Assembly: GCA_001692895.1 (NCBI GenBank)
Contig: KV748195.1
Span: 248,001-312,000 of the forward strand
DNA length: 64,000 nucleotides
Origin: Cenococcum geophilum 1.58
Taxonomy: Eukaryota; Ascomycota; Dothideomycetes; Gloniales; Gloniaceae
Direction: 5' to 3'
Shown: positions 1 to 13,528 of the stretch, one piece after another
How positions within the stretch are numbered: the first letter of the stretch is position 1
How the letters are laid out: each line of letters begins with the position of its first letter
Program-made: the position numbers and the translations under genes
The notes under the pieces: model-generated
Seen by the model: the letters and a program-made list of their open reading frames with translations, nothing else
The model's database searches: none
Told to the model about the DNA's origin: nothing

Positions 1-2766
1 CTTCTTAGTAAAAAGAATAGGGGTAGCTACTAGTAATATGCTAGGACGAATAAACCCTTTATTAAGGTGCTTATTAATATACTTTCTTATAACTAGAAGT
101 TCGTCTTTTAATATTAGGTAAGGTCTCTTATAAGGTAGCATTTTTCCTTATTTAATATTAATAGTATAGTTATTAGGTTAATATAGGGGGAGTATATTTA
201 CGCCCTTTTATAAGCATATATTAATAAAGTTGTAGTACCTCTTAGGGAGGAGCTTACGGAATTCTTTGTTAGTAAGTCCTTTTTTAAGTTTTATAAACTT
301 CTTAAAGTCTAAAGGTAAAAGTCTATAGAGTTCTATAGGGGCGTTATCTTCTAAAAGGTTAATTATGTCTATCCTATTACTATAGAGGACGTAGTTTTAT
401 TTTTTATTAAGCTTATATAGTTATAATTAGAAAGCTATAGTAACGGTTTAGCCTTTCCTATATACTATACGGTAGAAGGCCGCGGCACTTATATAGTAGT
501 AGTTAGTTATAGGTAGAATAATAAAAGGTTTCTTAGGTTAATATCCTAGTAAGTAAATAAAGGTGGTTAGGCTATATCCTAGGCAAGTCTCTCTACAGTA
601 TTTAGAGTTAAAGGTTGCTTCTTTCTTTTTCTAGTTAATAGTGGGGTTATATTATTTAAGCTAGCTTATTCTAAGGATAATAGGGTAGTTAGTAAGTGGT
701 ATAATATAGGCCTAGAGCTCTTTTTAGTGCCTATTTATATCTAAATAGAGTTATACTATATAGGTAATCTTCTATACGGTATAACTACCGTTAGTAAATT
801 ATAGGGCGTGGGCTTTAGTAAGGGGTAAGGTAGGTAGGTTATAAATACGCATAAGTTAGGTATCTATAAATTAGTTAGTAGCTCTACAGTTAATTATAGA
901 ACGGCTTTTATATTATTTTATAGCAGTAGTTTCTATTATAGGTAAAACTATCTATTTCCGTCCGTTTATCTTTACTAAGTTATTTATTAAGTAGGCTAAT
1001 ATATAAATCCCTCTATTATTAGAGCGTCCTAACCCGCGACTTAGGGTTAAGACTTAGCGTTTTCCATTTCCGTATTTAATTCTACTACTATTACTACATC
1101 TTTATCTTATATAGTAGTGGTATATAATAATATATTTAGTGTTTAGGGTATTAGGTTAAGTATTAGGCGGTAGGTACTAAACCTAACTATTAGGTAGTTT
1201 AGGTTATCGTAATAATAGCCTTCTTAATAGCATCTATAGCAGCGTTCTAATTCCTAAAGTAGCTTACGCTCTCCGTCTAGGAGTTTTTACGGAAAGGTTA
1301 GTATAGAAAGGTTAATATTAGCTCTAGTAGCACCTAAGGTAGTAGGCGTCGGTGGCTTAGTATGTATAGGTTTAGTAAGTCTAAAGGGCTTTTATAGAGA
1401 GGTCTTTAAGTAAAGGTTAGTAGTAGTAATCTAATTTAGTCGTCGTTTAATCTTTTATAGGGCTGCTACCATCTTATAAACATTGTTGTAGTTATAGCTG
1501 GTAGCTGCGTAACTAAGGTAATAAGTAACTTTTTTAAGGAGATCTTCCTAGTCTTTAGTATTATCTTAGGTAAGGGCTTTAGTGTATTCCTAGAATTTAA
1601 TATAGAACTTATTAAATAATTTAGTAAGGCTTATCTTTAAGGCATGTAGTTTAGCTTAGTTAGTAGCTAGTAGGTTATAGTCGTGGTATATTAGGTTGAG
1701 ATTATTAAGGACTTCTTAGTAAGACTACTACTTTTAGGGGCTACTAGTCTCCTATTAGGCGAAGAGTCTATTAAATAGTATACCCTTTATTCGCCTAATA
1801 ATATAGCCAATCTTAGTGTCTTCTATAGGAAAAAGGTAGGCGCTTTAAGTTAGTTTCTTGCGGATTTATATCTTCTAGTAGCTGTATTTCTTATAATCTC
1901 CTTAAAAGACTAGGGGATTAGGGTAGCGTATATTAGATCCTATAGTAGCAGTTTAGGTCCGATTATTATAGCTTTTATTATCGCTACTTTAGTAGGGGTT
2001 TCTATTAGGTAAAGCTGCTTAGCGCTAACCCTTTATTAAGCGTTAAGTAGATAAAGTTGCCGGGGGTATAAAGACTTAGGTGGCGTTATATATAATAAAG
2101 AGGTGTCTAGTATTATTATAAATGTGCTTATTAAGCTAAGATTATAGGTATTTAATTATGCCTTCTTTTTTAGTAACTGTAGCAATTAGTATAATCTTAT
2201 TCTTCTTTAACTATTAGACGTCGCGTTTAGACACATAGAGGTTATCTTTAGTTTTTTAATATATATTATCGGCGAGCGCCTTATAAACTTATAGGTCTTA
2301 GATAATATTGCGATCTTAAGCAGTACGTATCTTAGCTTATATAAGCTTTAGGTAGTAGTTCTATAGAAGGCGGTAGTATTTATTAGGGTCTTATACTACC
2401 ATTTTTATAAACCTCTTAGCGTCTTATATTTTGATTTTAATAGGTAGTAGCCCTTTTATTTACTTGTTTGTAGTTATATAGTTAATAAAAGATAAGATAT
2501 TATTAGTCTCTATCTCCTTAGGGGTTAGGGCTAATAAATCAAATTCTTCTAGGATTAATTGGCGTTATAGGTTAAGTATAGGTATTAGATTGTTCTTTAG
2601 GTTTAATATAGTAGCTAGTAAGAAATATCGTCTTACTATTATAGGTTCCTTAGAAGTATAAAGTAAGGTCATTTATAAACACGCTGCTTTTAGTAGCGCC
2701 TATAGTATTATAGAGACGTAGAATTGGTTATAGGCTAAGCGTTAGTAGTAAAAAGGCGTAACGTAA
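1..2766 (-). mobile_element. Ty3/gypsy element 2, internal part, RIP-degraded, truncated by window edge
   Basis: Read on the minus strand, the first 220 bases give the start of a Ty3/gypsy reverse transcriptase (a stretch like DELLVIRKYINKHLNKGFIRP followed by a VATPILFTKK-like segment). Further up (about 1400-2000) is a gag-like stretch with YHDYNLLA, KFYIKFREY and DWEDLLKKVTYYLS. The order gag then pol on the minus strand fits one element whose 3' half lies outside the window. The sequence is TpA-rich with almost no CpA/TpG and carries many stops, as expected after RIP. No intact ORF remains. Domain limits are approximate. Confidence 0.75.
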
Positions 2767-2787
2767 TGTTATAGAATAAGGGCAGTG
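2767..2787 (-). repeat. 5' LTR of gypsy element 2, split (first part)
   Basis: The stretch begins TGTTATAGAA, which equals TGTTACGGAA after two RIP-type changes. The other part of this LTR, 13534-13705, ends TTCCGTAACA, the exact inverse of TGTTACGGAA. The chromovirus 2788-13528 sits between the two parts, so it landed inside this LTR. Joined length is about 193 bp without the duplicated target bases. Confidence 0.6.
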
Positions 2788-3212
2788 TATAACGGAACTT
2801 TATAGCAAGTACTACGGTGGGTTCTGTTAATAGGCTAGGTGTATAGGTAATGCAAATTAAAGTTAACAATATAATAATAACTGGTGGAGTGGTTGCCTAA
2901 CAGATTAACTCTAATTATATTCTAAGAATTACTATAAGAAAGGAACTATCTAGGTAGGGACTAAGGGTCCTTAAATATATAACCGTACTCCTATAAAATC
3001 CTTCTTATATATAATGTACGTACGCTCTATTTACTCTATTACGGATTATATAGATCCTATAGATTATATAGATTACATTATATAACCTTAGTTACCATTC
3101 TTTATTATATAGTTTCACTAAATCTATTCTAAACTATACCCTTATTAACTAACTAGCTTCTTTTAACTCCTCTCCTAGTAGTTATAATATTATACTTAAA
3201 GCGTCTATAACA
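2788..3212 (-). repeat. 3' LTR of chromovirus
   Basis: A 425-bp direct repeat of 13108-13528. It starts TATAACGG (TGTAACGG before RIP) and ends TATAACA. Most differences from the partner are C/T or G/A, as expected from RIP. Confidence 0.88.
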
Positions 3213-3979
3213 CTATCTCTCTCCTCTTTATCTTTATCCTTAAAGATTCTTAATATCTCTAAGTTATTTACTAGAGGTGTAATGTCCGTCTAATTAATTT
3301 AGTTAATATTGTTACTTATTATACCTAAAGCTTCTTCTTCTTCTTTTACCCTTTGTTGTGCGCGTATAGTTGCCTCCATACTATCGCTAGGTGAAATTAT
3401 ACCGTCTCTGTGTTCTCGTTATGCGAAAGAGGGGTTAATTTATATTATATTAGCAAGTCCCTTATCTTAGCAACCTTCCTCTTACTCAGAGTACACTAAA
3501 GTAAACATTTAGTTGTCTTACGATGTTTGCTCTGCTTTTAACACTAAATATACACGTCCTATAACCCTTAATAGTCTTTAAGTTCCCTAAGTAATTTGTT
3601 ATAGGGTCTTGTGTTTAATCTACTGCTATAAAGCTTAATAATGAGCTCTTAATTGTATTAGCGGAACTTTACCGCTCTCATAATACTAAGAAAGAGGCTA
3701 TTAATACTTAGTAACGGGCCCTTAAGTTTTGTCTTACTGCATCTACTTAACTAATTCGTCTTAAGAAAGTTTATAAGAAGGTTTATTTTAAGAAGTAGAA
3801 ACTTATAAAATAAGGTCTATAGGAACTTAGTAATAAGAAAAATAAGAAAACCAATTCTCTTCCTATAGTAGAGGAAACAACTCTAAGTAGTTTAGCAGTT
3901 GCTCTTCCTAGGTCCCCCTTAGGTAACTTATTCTTTAGCAATCCTTCTTTATTAATATTACCTAACCTATTTTCTTCTA

Positions 3980-6900
3980 ATACTTTTATACCTTTTTTAT
4001 AGCGTTTTTTAAATTCTCTAGTGGTTCCTAGGTAGTCTTATTATAGCCTATCTACTTAACCTTATACTATGTTTTATTATTAATGTCCTTATAACTAATA
4101 ATCTTTAAAACTTACCACTCGTTTTCTTCTTATCCTCTATATATATCTGCTTTATAAACCGGTAGCTTAATATTCCCGTATACCGGCTTTAGCATTGCGA
4201 TATGCTATATAGGGTAGATCTTTATTTTAGCTAGTAGGTTTAACTTATACGTAACTAATAAAATCCTCTAAATAATTTTAAAAGGTCCTAGTCTAATATA
4301 GTCCAACTTCTTACTTAGTCGTCAACTCTTAAAATTTTTGTATAGTAGCTATACTTTATCTCCCTCCTTAAGATCTAGTCCCTTAGATCTTTTAGCATCG
4401 TAGTATTTCTTTATTCTTTACTATACTACCTTAGCTGTTTCTATAAGGTTTATATAAAGATTTATTAAAGTCTCCATTCTCTACTTAGCTATACTACTTA
4501 TCTTTCTTACTTAATATAGCGATAATAATGTCCTTAGCTTATATCTATAATTCGCCTTAAATAGTAAAGTACCCATTCCTTCTTATGGTGTTATATTATA
4601 TATAAACTATATAACTGGTAATAATAATACCTAATTATTCTATGCGTAATTAATATAATGCCTTAAATACTGCTCTAGTATCTAGTTTAATCTTTTCGTT
4701 TAACCGTCTATCTGCGGATAATATATAGTGGAAGTTGCTACTTAAACTCCTTATTCCGCTAAAAATACCTTTTAAAATACTGCTACGAATCTTAGATCTC
4801 TATCCGATATAATTTTACTTAGTGCTCTATATCTTGCGAATACTTCTTTAATATAGATTCTAGCGACATCTTCTGCTAAGATTTCTTCCATATATGCTAT
4901 AAAGTATCCCCACTTTATAAGCTTATCTACTATTATTAAGATCACGTTATAATCTTATCCGGTAATAGGATCTCTTAACTTTAGTAACTTAATAATAAAG
5001 TCCTATAATATAACTTCCTATAGTCTCTCTAGTATTTTAATAGGTTATAGCCCTCTATATAGCTTATGCCTTATTAGTTTATTTCTCTAGCAATCTAAAT
5101 ACTCTTTAGTAACCCTTCTAGCTATCCTTTAAATTCCGTCAATAATATACTCCTCTTAAAGTCTTAACACTAAGCCCATGGCTCCGTTGCATCCTTAAGT
5201 CACTCCTTTATAGAACTCTTCTATAAAGTACTCTACTATACTTCTTAGGATATACTTCGCTTTTTAGTTTTTATATATATCCGATTATAGATCTTCTAGT
5301 TATACCTTTAGAATTCTTTATACCTAAAAGCTTTCTAGTATTTTATAAACTTTCTCTAACTTATCTTCTTAAGTTATTACAATTTTTGGATAATTATATC
5401 TAATTAATCCGTCTATATCTTTTTGCAGTAAAGCCCCTAATGGCTTTTCATTATTTTATAGTTTAGCTTTTTAACTTAATATATCGGCTTGTGTATTATC
5501 TGTGCCCTTAGTATACTAAATCTTAAAATAGTATTCTATAAGCATTTCCGCCTATCTAACTTATCTTTAATTAAGTTCCTTTATTATTAGGATCCTGTTA
5601 GGTTCTTATAGTCCGTTTTAACTATAAATAGTTTCTCTATACCTTACAAGAATGCTCTTTATTCCTTTAGTACTGTAACTATACCTAATAACTCCTTATT
5701 GTAGATGTTATAGTTTAGTTTTAGTAGTGTTATCTTCCGACTATAATATACTACTAGGTGCTATCTATCTTAATATTTCTATATAAAGTCTAATATATCT
5801 ATTTTTATAACTATCTCTAGTCCTAGTTAATAGATCTTAAGAACTAGCTCCTAGGTAAACAAATTCTTAACTTCCTTAAATAGTTTCTATTATTCCTCTC
5901 CCTATACCTATAGTTCTTCTTTCTTTATTAATTGCGTAAATAGCTTAATATCCTTTAACTATTACGCTATAAACCTTCTATAGTAATTACAAAACCCTAG
6001 AAATAATCTTAACTATATAACGTTTTCTAGTTCTTACCAATTTACTATAGCCTTGATCTTCTTTAGATCTATACTAAATTGGCCTAGTTTAATAATAAAT
6101 TCTATAAAATTGGTCTTCCTAGTAAAGAACTCGCATTTCTTAATTGCTACTAGCATTTGTTCTTCTTATAGTCTTCTTAAGACCTATTTAACGTGTTCTC
6201 TATATTCTTCCTTAGTTATTAAGTAGATAATAATGTCGTTAAAATATACTATAACAAATTTATCTAAGTATTCTCTTAATATATTGTTAATACGCTTCTG
6301 GAACGTTACTAGTATATTTATAAGCCTAAATTGCATAACTAATGGCTTATGTAAGCTTTGCAGTGTGTGGGAATTAAACAAGCAACTTGATTATAAATCT
6401 ATGGGTATTAAGTGGAATATATACATGAAATGGTAGCTAAAATGGGAACAGTGATCTGCAAGCAATATTGATCTGCGATCAATATATTGGGTGGCGTTGA
6501 GGCTGTCTCGGCAGCACCGTAGTCGGTTACAGCTTATATAGTCCTTCCTTTAACCTAAAGGCTGCCTTCTATTCGTTGCCTTCCTTAATTCTAATTTAAT
6601 GGTATACCCATCTTAGATCTATCTTCGTAAAGATTTGCGCATTACCTATCCTATCTTAGATTTCGCTAATTAAGGGTAAAGGATACCTATCCTTCCTAGT
6701 GATGCTGTTTAACTATCTATAGTCGATATATAGCCTTAGTTTGCCATTTTTCTTTAGTACAAATAGTACTAGATAACCCGCTAATAACTGCGATGGTCTA
6801 ATATATCCCTTTTATAGATTTTCTTAGATAAACTCTTTTAATGCTCTACCTTCTTTTTTGGTAAGCTTGTAGATTAGAAAGAACCTTAGACTTATTTCTA

Positions 6901-7600
6901 GTTCTAATTCTATCTTATAGTCCTATATTATATACTCTAATAGCTTCTTACTTTCTAGTAACCATAATTTCTTACTATACTTATAGTATCTCTTTAGTAT
7001 ATAGCTTAGTCTTTTCTCTATTTCTTTATAGGTCGCTCCTACTTAATACCATACTAACTTGGCTTATTATTATATCTTACGGCGTTAAGTATCCCTAATA
7101 TTGACCTGGCCTATAATCCAATTAATCCTTAGATTATATTTTTATAACTAAGGCATTCCTAATACTGCCTTATTATTCCTTAATAGTAATATGTTAAAAG
7201 ACATCTTAATTTATCTTCCTTTAATAGTTAGCTAAATAGGTCCTGTTTTAAAATTAATAATACTTTTTTTATAGGCTATCGGATCTCCTAAAATCATCAC
7301 TAGTAGGTAAGGTTATTCTTTCTATCTATGTAGTAATCCTATTCTTTTAACTGCTGCTAGCGAGATATGGTTCCTTATTGCTCCACTATCTATTAATACC
7401 TTAAACTGTTAATCTTGCCATTTAACTTATAAATTTAGGTGTTGTCCTTAAATTCCTTTAAGGGTCTAAGGCTTTACTACTAGCTCCCTTTAGTCCTATG
7501 GGCTTCTACTTTTCCTAACTATTAGCTACTAGATCCTATTTATACTTAGTCTAACTTAGGCTAATACTTAGTTTGCTTTTTATCTTCAATATACTATAAA
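3980..7600 (-). pseudogene. Chromovirus pol remnant (protease-RT-RNase H-integrase-chromodomain)
   Basis: On the minus strand, from high to low coordinate: a YRQLN.ITRKDRYPLPLI-like RT block and KIDLRWVYH (about 6560-6730); LVMQFRLIN then KFVIVYFNDIIIY (6184-6350), where the usual YxDD has become YFND; an RNase H block with SRKITLLKLNYNIYNKELL (about 5600-5760); an integrase block with DRDLRFVAVF and YYPQIDG (about 4600-4850); the GPY/F module GDKV..LDYIRLGPFKII (about 4240-4390); and a chromodomain with VKWIGYNKTTWEPLENLKNA-like spacing (about 3990-4130, some W codons now stops). Stops and missing residues make it non-functional. A 187-bp insert splits the RT at 6353-6539. Confidence 0.85.
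6353..6539. mobile_element. 187-bp insertion in the chromovirus RT
   Basis: RT similarity is continuous up to 6352 and resumes at 6540; the DNA between does not fit the RT and is less AT-rich. It is flanked by 8-bp copies gcttatgt (6345-6352) and gcttatat (6532-6539), differing by one base that reads CpA-to-TpA on the minus strand. The insert starts with gtaagctttg and ends with ggttaca plus the duplicated target, giving only a weak TGTAA-type inverted end. An 8-bp duplication would suit a hAT-type miniature element, but the family is not established. Confidence 0.6.
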
Positions 7601-9649
7601 TAGGTATTCTCTAGACATTTCCACCATTATTATCTATTTAGGCATTTTTCCGTAAGGAATCTTCCTAGTTAAAGTATTAAGTTCCTTTATTTTTAAACTT
7701 CTATAGGGTACTAACTATACATATACTTGGCGTTCCGATATTTCGCCTTGTCTATTATCCAATATATCCTTATTAGATATTTCCAGTGCTTATCCTTAGG
7801 TGCTCTATATATATTATATATATTATCTATATATACTATCCACGATAGTATATAATATGCTTAGTGTCTTAGGTTAACTCTTAGCTCGTCTTCGCTCTTA
7901 AGTTTAAACCTTTTTTATGTTAATCTAAGCGTTATAACTTTATTCGCAGGTACTAAGATTCGTCTTTTACTTCTCTGGTCCTCTAATTGCTTTTTTAAAT
8001 CTTTTAATATTATAATTAAGGCTCCTTTAATATAAGTTATAGCCTTTTTTATAATCGGGTGGTTTTAGATAACTTTTTTATTTAGCTATATATAGAAATC
8101 TTCCTACTCGTTATTATGTCGTTGTTTATACCACTTTTAATATAACCTCTAGAGTGTATACGGTTCGTCTATAAGGAAGTATCTTCTTATTACTGCATCG
8201 TAACAGCCCTTTATATGTCGTTCCTTAAACCTAGTAGGAATCCCTAGATCCTCTTCTTATTCTAGTTTAGTAAGCTACTTAGCTCTTAGTGTGCCTTCTC
8301 TAGGCCTATTAGTAATTCTTTATACTAGTGCTCTATCCTTTATACATCTTAATATACTAAATCTTCTATCTAGCTTCTGTTCTTACTATGCAGTAATTCT
8401 TACTCTAAATTCTACTATAGTTTCTTTCTTTTCGCGTCTTGTAAGTGGATCCTTAAAGTCTTCTTACTTCTTAATCTTAGTATTAACTCTTCGATCTTTA
8501 GGCCGAATACTATATTCTCTTAGTAAGTCCTCTAGGTTTATATATCTGTCTCCTAGTCTAACTACTATTATATTGCAGATTCTCTAATCTATAAAGAAGC
8601 CTCTTACCTCTTGCTTATGGGTGTCCTAATTTATACTTCAAATTCTTAGTTCCTTAGATTCTTTAATCCTAAGCTTGCTTTTAGCTTAAGCTTAGCTCCT
8701 ACCTTAGTCCAACTAGGCGTCTTTAGTATTCTTATCTTATCTTAAAAGTCTTAAATCTCACTTATCTCGTCTTAAGAATCTTATGCCTGTGGGAAACTCT
8801 GTCCCGAGCTTATTTGTATATCTTTAAACTAAGCTACTGCTCTGCTCTATCGGTTGTCGTTTATTATAGGTCCTTAAGCTTACCTTATTTTGTCTTAAGA
8901 ATCTTAGTCGTCTTTTATCTCGTCCTAAGAATCTTAAGCCTTTGGCCTTTTACCTTTATCGAGTACCGAAGTAGTTCGCTATCCTACTTCTCTTGCGTTT
9001 TATAAAGCAATAGATATTGTATCTAGTAGGGTCTTAATCCCTACTAATGTTCCCTATTCTATAGTGGAATTATCCTTTACCTCTAGTATAACATTTCTAA
9101 GGTCTGCGTGCTCCTAGTAAGCCGCCTTTTTCGCCTTATCGTTATAAAATGTTTCGCCTTTATTAAATTTATCGTCCTTAATATCTAATCTACGAACTAG
9201 TTTATTAGTTCCTTTATATTCTGTAGATTTTAGCTCCTATAGCTAATAGCTTACGCCGTACTTAGCGTCTTTATAAATTTGGTATGCGTTATTATAATAA
9301 AACGTAAAACTTCTAATTAAACATTCCTTTGTTCCTCGCAGTATACTATTATTCTTTTATATATATATATCTTCTACTACTAGTCTCGTTCCCTTTATTA
9401 TATAGTGACTCTAACTATCTTTATAATCCCTCGCGAAATAACCTTATTTCCCGTAATTTATATAAGCTCCATCTCTAAACTATTAATTTTACTATAGAGT
9501 CCGCCTAAACGTCTTCTGCTACTAAGATCCCTAGTTTAGCCTCTACTCCTTAGTCCTATAATTACTAGATCCTTAACCTTTAGGTTTTTATAGTTTCTTA
9601 CTCTATCTCTTATAGGCTTCTTTAGTACCACTTAGGTCTATTAGCTCTG

Positions 9650-12600
9650 CGCTATACTATAGTTTCTAACTTAGCTTTAGTTATTGCGTACTTTACGCCT
9701 TATATAACTATAGAACTCTATCCTAACCTGTCTTAGTCTGTTCCTTTTGGTAGATCCTATTATTAATCTTAATCGCTTAATCTATTAGTTCCCTTAGGGT
9801 ATCCGCATCTTTTATTAGAATAATTATATCCTAAACTTTAGCCTTAAGTCCCTATTTATACTATACTATAAGCGCCTTATTATTTTACTTAACTTACGTA
9901 GCTAATATTTAGAACTACGTTATATACTTAATTACTAAGGTTTACTACGTAATATCTTAGAGTTTTCTTTTTACTATAGTCGTTGCCTCCAGGTCTCCAA
10001 ACATTTATATAAGTCGCTCCACAAATTCGTTCGCTTAAAAACATAAACCGTATATCTTAGTTTATAGTTATTATTCTATTTACCTAGATTTCCGTAAGGT
10101 AAGGCTTAAACTACTTAAGTGCCCTTCCTATTAAGAATAATCCCGCGTACGCTATTTGATCTATAAGTATTACTAGCTTTACTCCTTCTTATATAACCTT
10201 AAAAAGCCCGCGAAGCCCTACTGCACGCGTCCACGTCGCCGCGGGTGGAAACATCATCAGGAAATCGTTCCTTTTGATGGCCAAGTACAGAGGCGATGGT
10301 AGAGAGCCGTCGCAGCGCGTGCAGCGCGCTGTCGCTGCGGTTCTGTGGTGTTAAGCTCGCGACGCATACGCATCGCCCTTAACAACACCAGGAGCCTTAC
10401 TGCCTCCGCTTGAGGCTCCTGCTCTACCACCTAGGGAGGCCTATCAAGGGAAACTAGGATACGAAAACCACCCGATATACGACTACCTGGCTCGTAGCCA
10501 GGCCCGAAACTGGCCTTATTATAGCCAGTCGACGTAAACGCGTCCTAGTTATACAACAGGACACCCTTAGGCTTGCACTAGCTCTAAAATCGCAAAGGGA
10601 TGCGGCGAGGGCGTAGGGAACCTCTTTTTATAAAAACTTATTAAGGTTAACGCGTCGCAGATACCTCATATGAAACTTATTAAGGCCCTAAGGCCACCAC
10701 GAAGAACTTGTTAAGGCCCTACCTAAAGAACTCATTAAGGCCCCCCTACTAGGGCCTATCTGGTATCCAACACCCAGATAACTCAGAAGAGGGTCTTAAT
10801 AGGCGTAGTGCGCGCGACCTAGATAGAGACGCGACAGCGACGTAATAGCGACACAACGGCGACCAGACGGCTTAATGAGGTAGAAATATAGGCAAAGCTC
10901 TAGGTAGCGGAAACACAGGCCAGCTTCGACGGCCCTATGGCGTTCGACCTACGGTCGTAGGTGACTTATAGGAGGGTCTTAATAAGCGTAGTGCACGTAA
11001 CCTAACGTATATATGTATAAGGCAACTTATAGGAGGGTCTTAATAGGCGTGGTGTATGTAACCTAATATATATATATAGGGGAGGCTATAGGGGAAACAC
11101 AGGCCAGTCAGACGAGGTCGTGATAGTTAGAGATATAGGCCAGCTTATAAGAAGGGGGGACACAAGCTTAGTTAGTAGAAGAGGGGGGAGTAGGTTGCCC
11201 GGCACGGGACCTATTCTATAGCCCCCTCCTACAAGACACGGTCGGCCTATTATAAGAAGACTCTTATAGGTAACGCGAAACGGAAACTAGCAGTAGTATA
11301 GGGTATAGCGCCCCTATACTACTACAGCCTCCTATAGGGCGTAGTGCATAGTAGCCACTGCTAGCTCTAGGGACCTTACCCCTTAGCTAGGCTCTAACCC
11401 CTAGTATACCTAATAGGTAGGTAGGATTACGTCCTAGTTGGAGAAACTACTACGTGGCTTAAGAGAACGGATGCGCGTGTTAGTGTACTAATAAATAGGA
11501 CTGCTCGCTAGGGCAGTACGCTAGTAAGGTACGCTTAAGGAGCAAATAGGAGTTACTTAGGTGGGGGAGGCTTTTTAGCTAGGCCTTAACCGCAGAAGGT
11601 ACCTAAGGCTTCCACATTACAAGATGCAGCTACGACGCCCTTATAGGATTACGTCAGTAGGCGCGTAAGATAGGAGTTACAACCCCTATAAATGGCAGCT
11701 TAAGCCTATACCGGCGAAAACGATAATAAGAGGCGTAAAACTAGAGGTTATGGAAAGCTCCTAAGCCGTATAAAAGCGTACTAACTCTAGGAGGAGACTC
11801 TTATATAGACTGCTAGGGGGCAGACTAGTACTTAGGTTAATCCTATTATAAGATACCTAAGAGAACTAGTGAAATTCCCTGTATTATTGGTGGTAGCAGC
11901 TAACTGCTTATAGAAAGCCCTAAGCCCTAGGGCTTAGTAAGGGAAAGCTACTTAAAAACTAAGGTAGAGGCCTAGATAAGCAGGTATATCAAACTCTACT
12001 ATATAACTACCTGCCAGTCTATAGCTATTATACTGTAAACAACCTCTACTACAACTAGTCTACGGCTGTCGCGCTATAGGCAATTAAACTATAGAGGACT
12101 GAAGGCGTACCGTAGGCGTACCGCAGGCGCACCGCAGGCGATGTACTGCTAGGGTAGCTATAGTAGGGGATAGGGGAAGGGGGCTAGCCTGTGTTACTAT
12201 TAGCACGTAAAATATAAGGTGTATAGGGAAATTGGTATTTATACCCTATACAAACAACCTTGTGAAAATTTTTCCTACTAGGGTGGGTTTATGTAGCAAG
12301 GTTCGCCCTTCTAAAATACTATTAGTAGCCTACTTTTAGGGAGAGTAGCTATTAATTACTAATTCCCTACCTATTCTTAAGTAAGGAGAAGAATAGGTTA
12401 CATTACCGAAAAAAGTCGTATAGGAATAACTGGTAGTTGTCTCCAAGCTGGCAAACTATATAGAGCCCTTTGTTTTTATATACAAATGTTATTAAATCTA
12501 TCTTTTAGAGCGCTTTTTTTACTCTAGAAACGGTAGAATATAGTAGAAATAGATAAAAGAGCTAGGATTTCTTTATTTCCTTAGTGTAAACTAAATATTA

Positions 12601-12860
12601 GAGAGCAAAATATTAGGACAAAACTCCCCTAGCATTTAAAATGGACTAGAGTGTCTACTTAGTTACTAGTACATATTAAGCTGCCTAGGAAGGATTTATG
12701 TATATAGGACTATAGCGCCATAGCCTAGAGGCTGCATGCGCAGTATTGTACGTAGTATAATACAATTGGATATAAAAAAAATAAAAAAAAATAACCTTAA
12801 AATGTATTTATATAAGAAATCCTTTAAGCTTTAATCTCTCTCCTAAGAATCTCTTAATTA
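9650..12860 (-). pseudogene. Chromovirus gag remnant, split by LINE-like insert
   Basis: Minus-strand gag-like residues GERLKLKGFL lie just above 12803 and GRALKWFKPYLTE just below 10192. In intact fungal gypsy gag these two motifs lie close together (capsid N-terminal part). The intervening 2.6 kb is the element at 10205-12790. Downstream gag continues to about 9650 with FLSERICGATYINVW and KKTLRYYVVNLSN-type residues. Many stops; RIP-mutated. Confidence 0.7.
10205..12790 (+). mobile_element. LINE-like (non-LTR) element with A-rich tail, nested in gag
   Basis: The block is clearly richer in G+C than the flanking gypsy DNA, begins abruptly at agcccgcg and ends with an A-rich tail, ataaaaaaaataaaaaaaa (about 12773-12791). 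It is bracketed by identical 12-bp copies ATAACCTTAAAA (10193-10204 and 12791-12802). A variable-length duplication plus a 3' A tail is the signature of target-primed reverse transcription. No long ORF survives, so the class (LINE, or a non-autonomous relative) rests on the ends, not on protein similarity. The gag frame is continuous across the site once the block is left out. Confidence 0.75.
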
Positions 12861-13107
12861 ATAGTAACTTAACCTTTACTGCGCCTATCCCATTAACCCT
12901 TTTTTTAAGTGCCGTATTATTTTCTATTAACTAGTTAACTATCTCTTATAGTTGTTTAACTATTACAGGTTATTACAAGTTAGTATCTGCTATACTAGTG
13001 TTGCCTAACCTTAAAGTAGTTGCCGCCGTTAATAGCGTTATAGAAGCTACTTTTAGTGGTATATTATTTAACTTTCTATATTTAATACTGTAACTAGGTA
13101 GTAATTA

Positions 13108-13528
13108 TATAACGGAACCTTGTAGTAAGTACTACGGTAAGTTCTATTAATAGGCTAAGTGTATAGGTAATGTAAATTAAAGTTAACAATATAATAATAA
13201 CTGGTGGAGTGGTTGCCTAATAGATTAACTTTAATTATATTCTAAGAATTACTATAAGGAACTATCTAGGTAGGGACTAAGGGTCCTTAAATACACGACC
13301 GTACTTCTATAAAATCCTTCTTATACGTAATATACGTGCGCTTTATCTACTCTGTCACGGATTATATAGATCTTATAGATTATATAGATTACATTATATA
13401 ACCTTAGTTACTATTCCTTGTTACATAGTTCCACTAGATCTATTCTAGACTATGCCCTTATTAACTAACTAGCTTCTTCCGACTCCTCTCCTAGTAGTTA
13501 TAACATTGTACTTAAAGCGTCCGTAATA
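13108..13528 (-). repeat. 5' LTR of chromovirus
   Basis: 421 bp; partner of 2788-3212. It ends CCGTAATA (CCGTAACA before RIP) next to the duplicated target tagtg. Confidence 0.88.

Larger units (their letters stand above)
2788..13528 (-). mobile_element. Complete Ty3/gypsy chromovirus (element 1), RIP-degraded
   Basis: Two similar direct repeats (2788-3212 and 13108-13528) are the LTRs. The 5-bp flanks are cagtg (2783-2787) and tagtg (13529-13533), a target-site duplication in which one copy shows a CpA-to-TpA change. Between the LTRs, on the minus strand, are gag, reverse transcriptase, RNase H, integrase and chromodomain remnants in the usual chromovirus order. Subtracting the LINE-like insert and the 187-bp insert leaves close to 8 kb. 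It is inserted in the 5' LTR of gypsy element 2. It cannot be functional: stops occur throughout. Confidence 0.9.
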
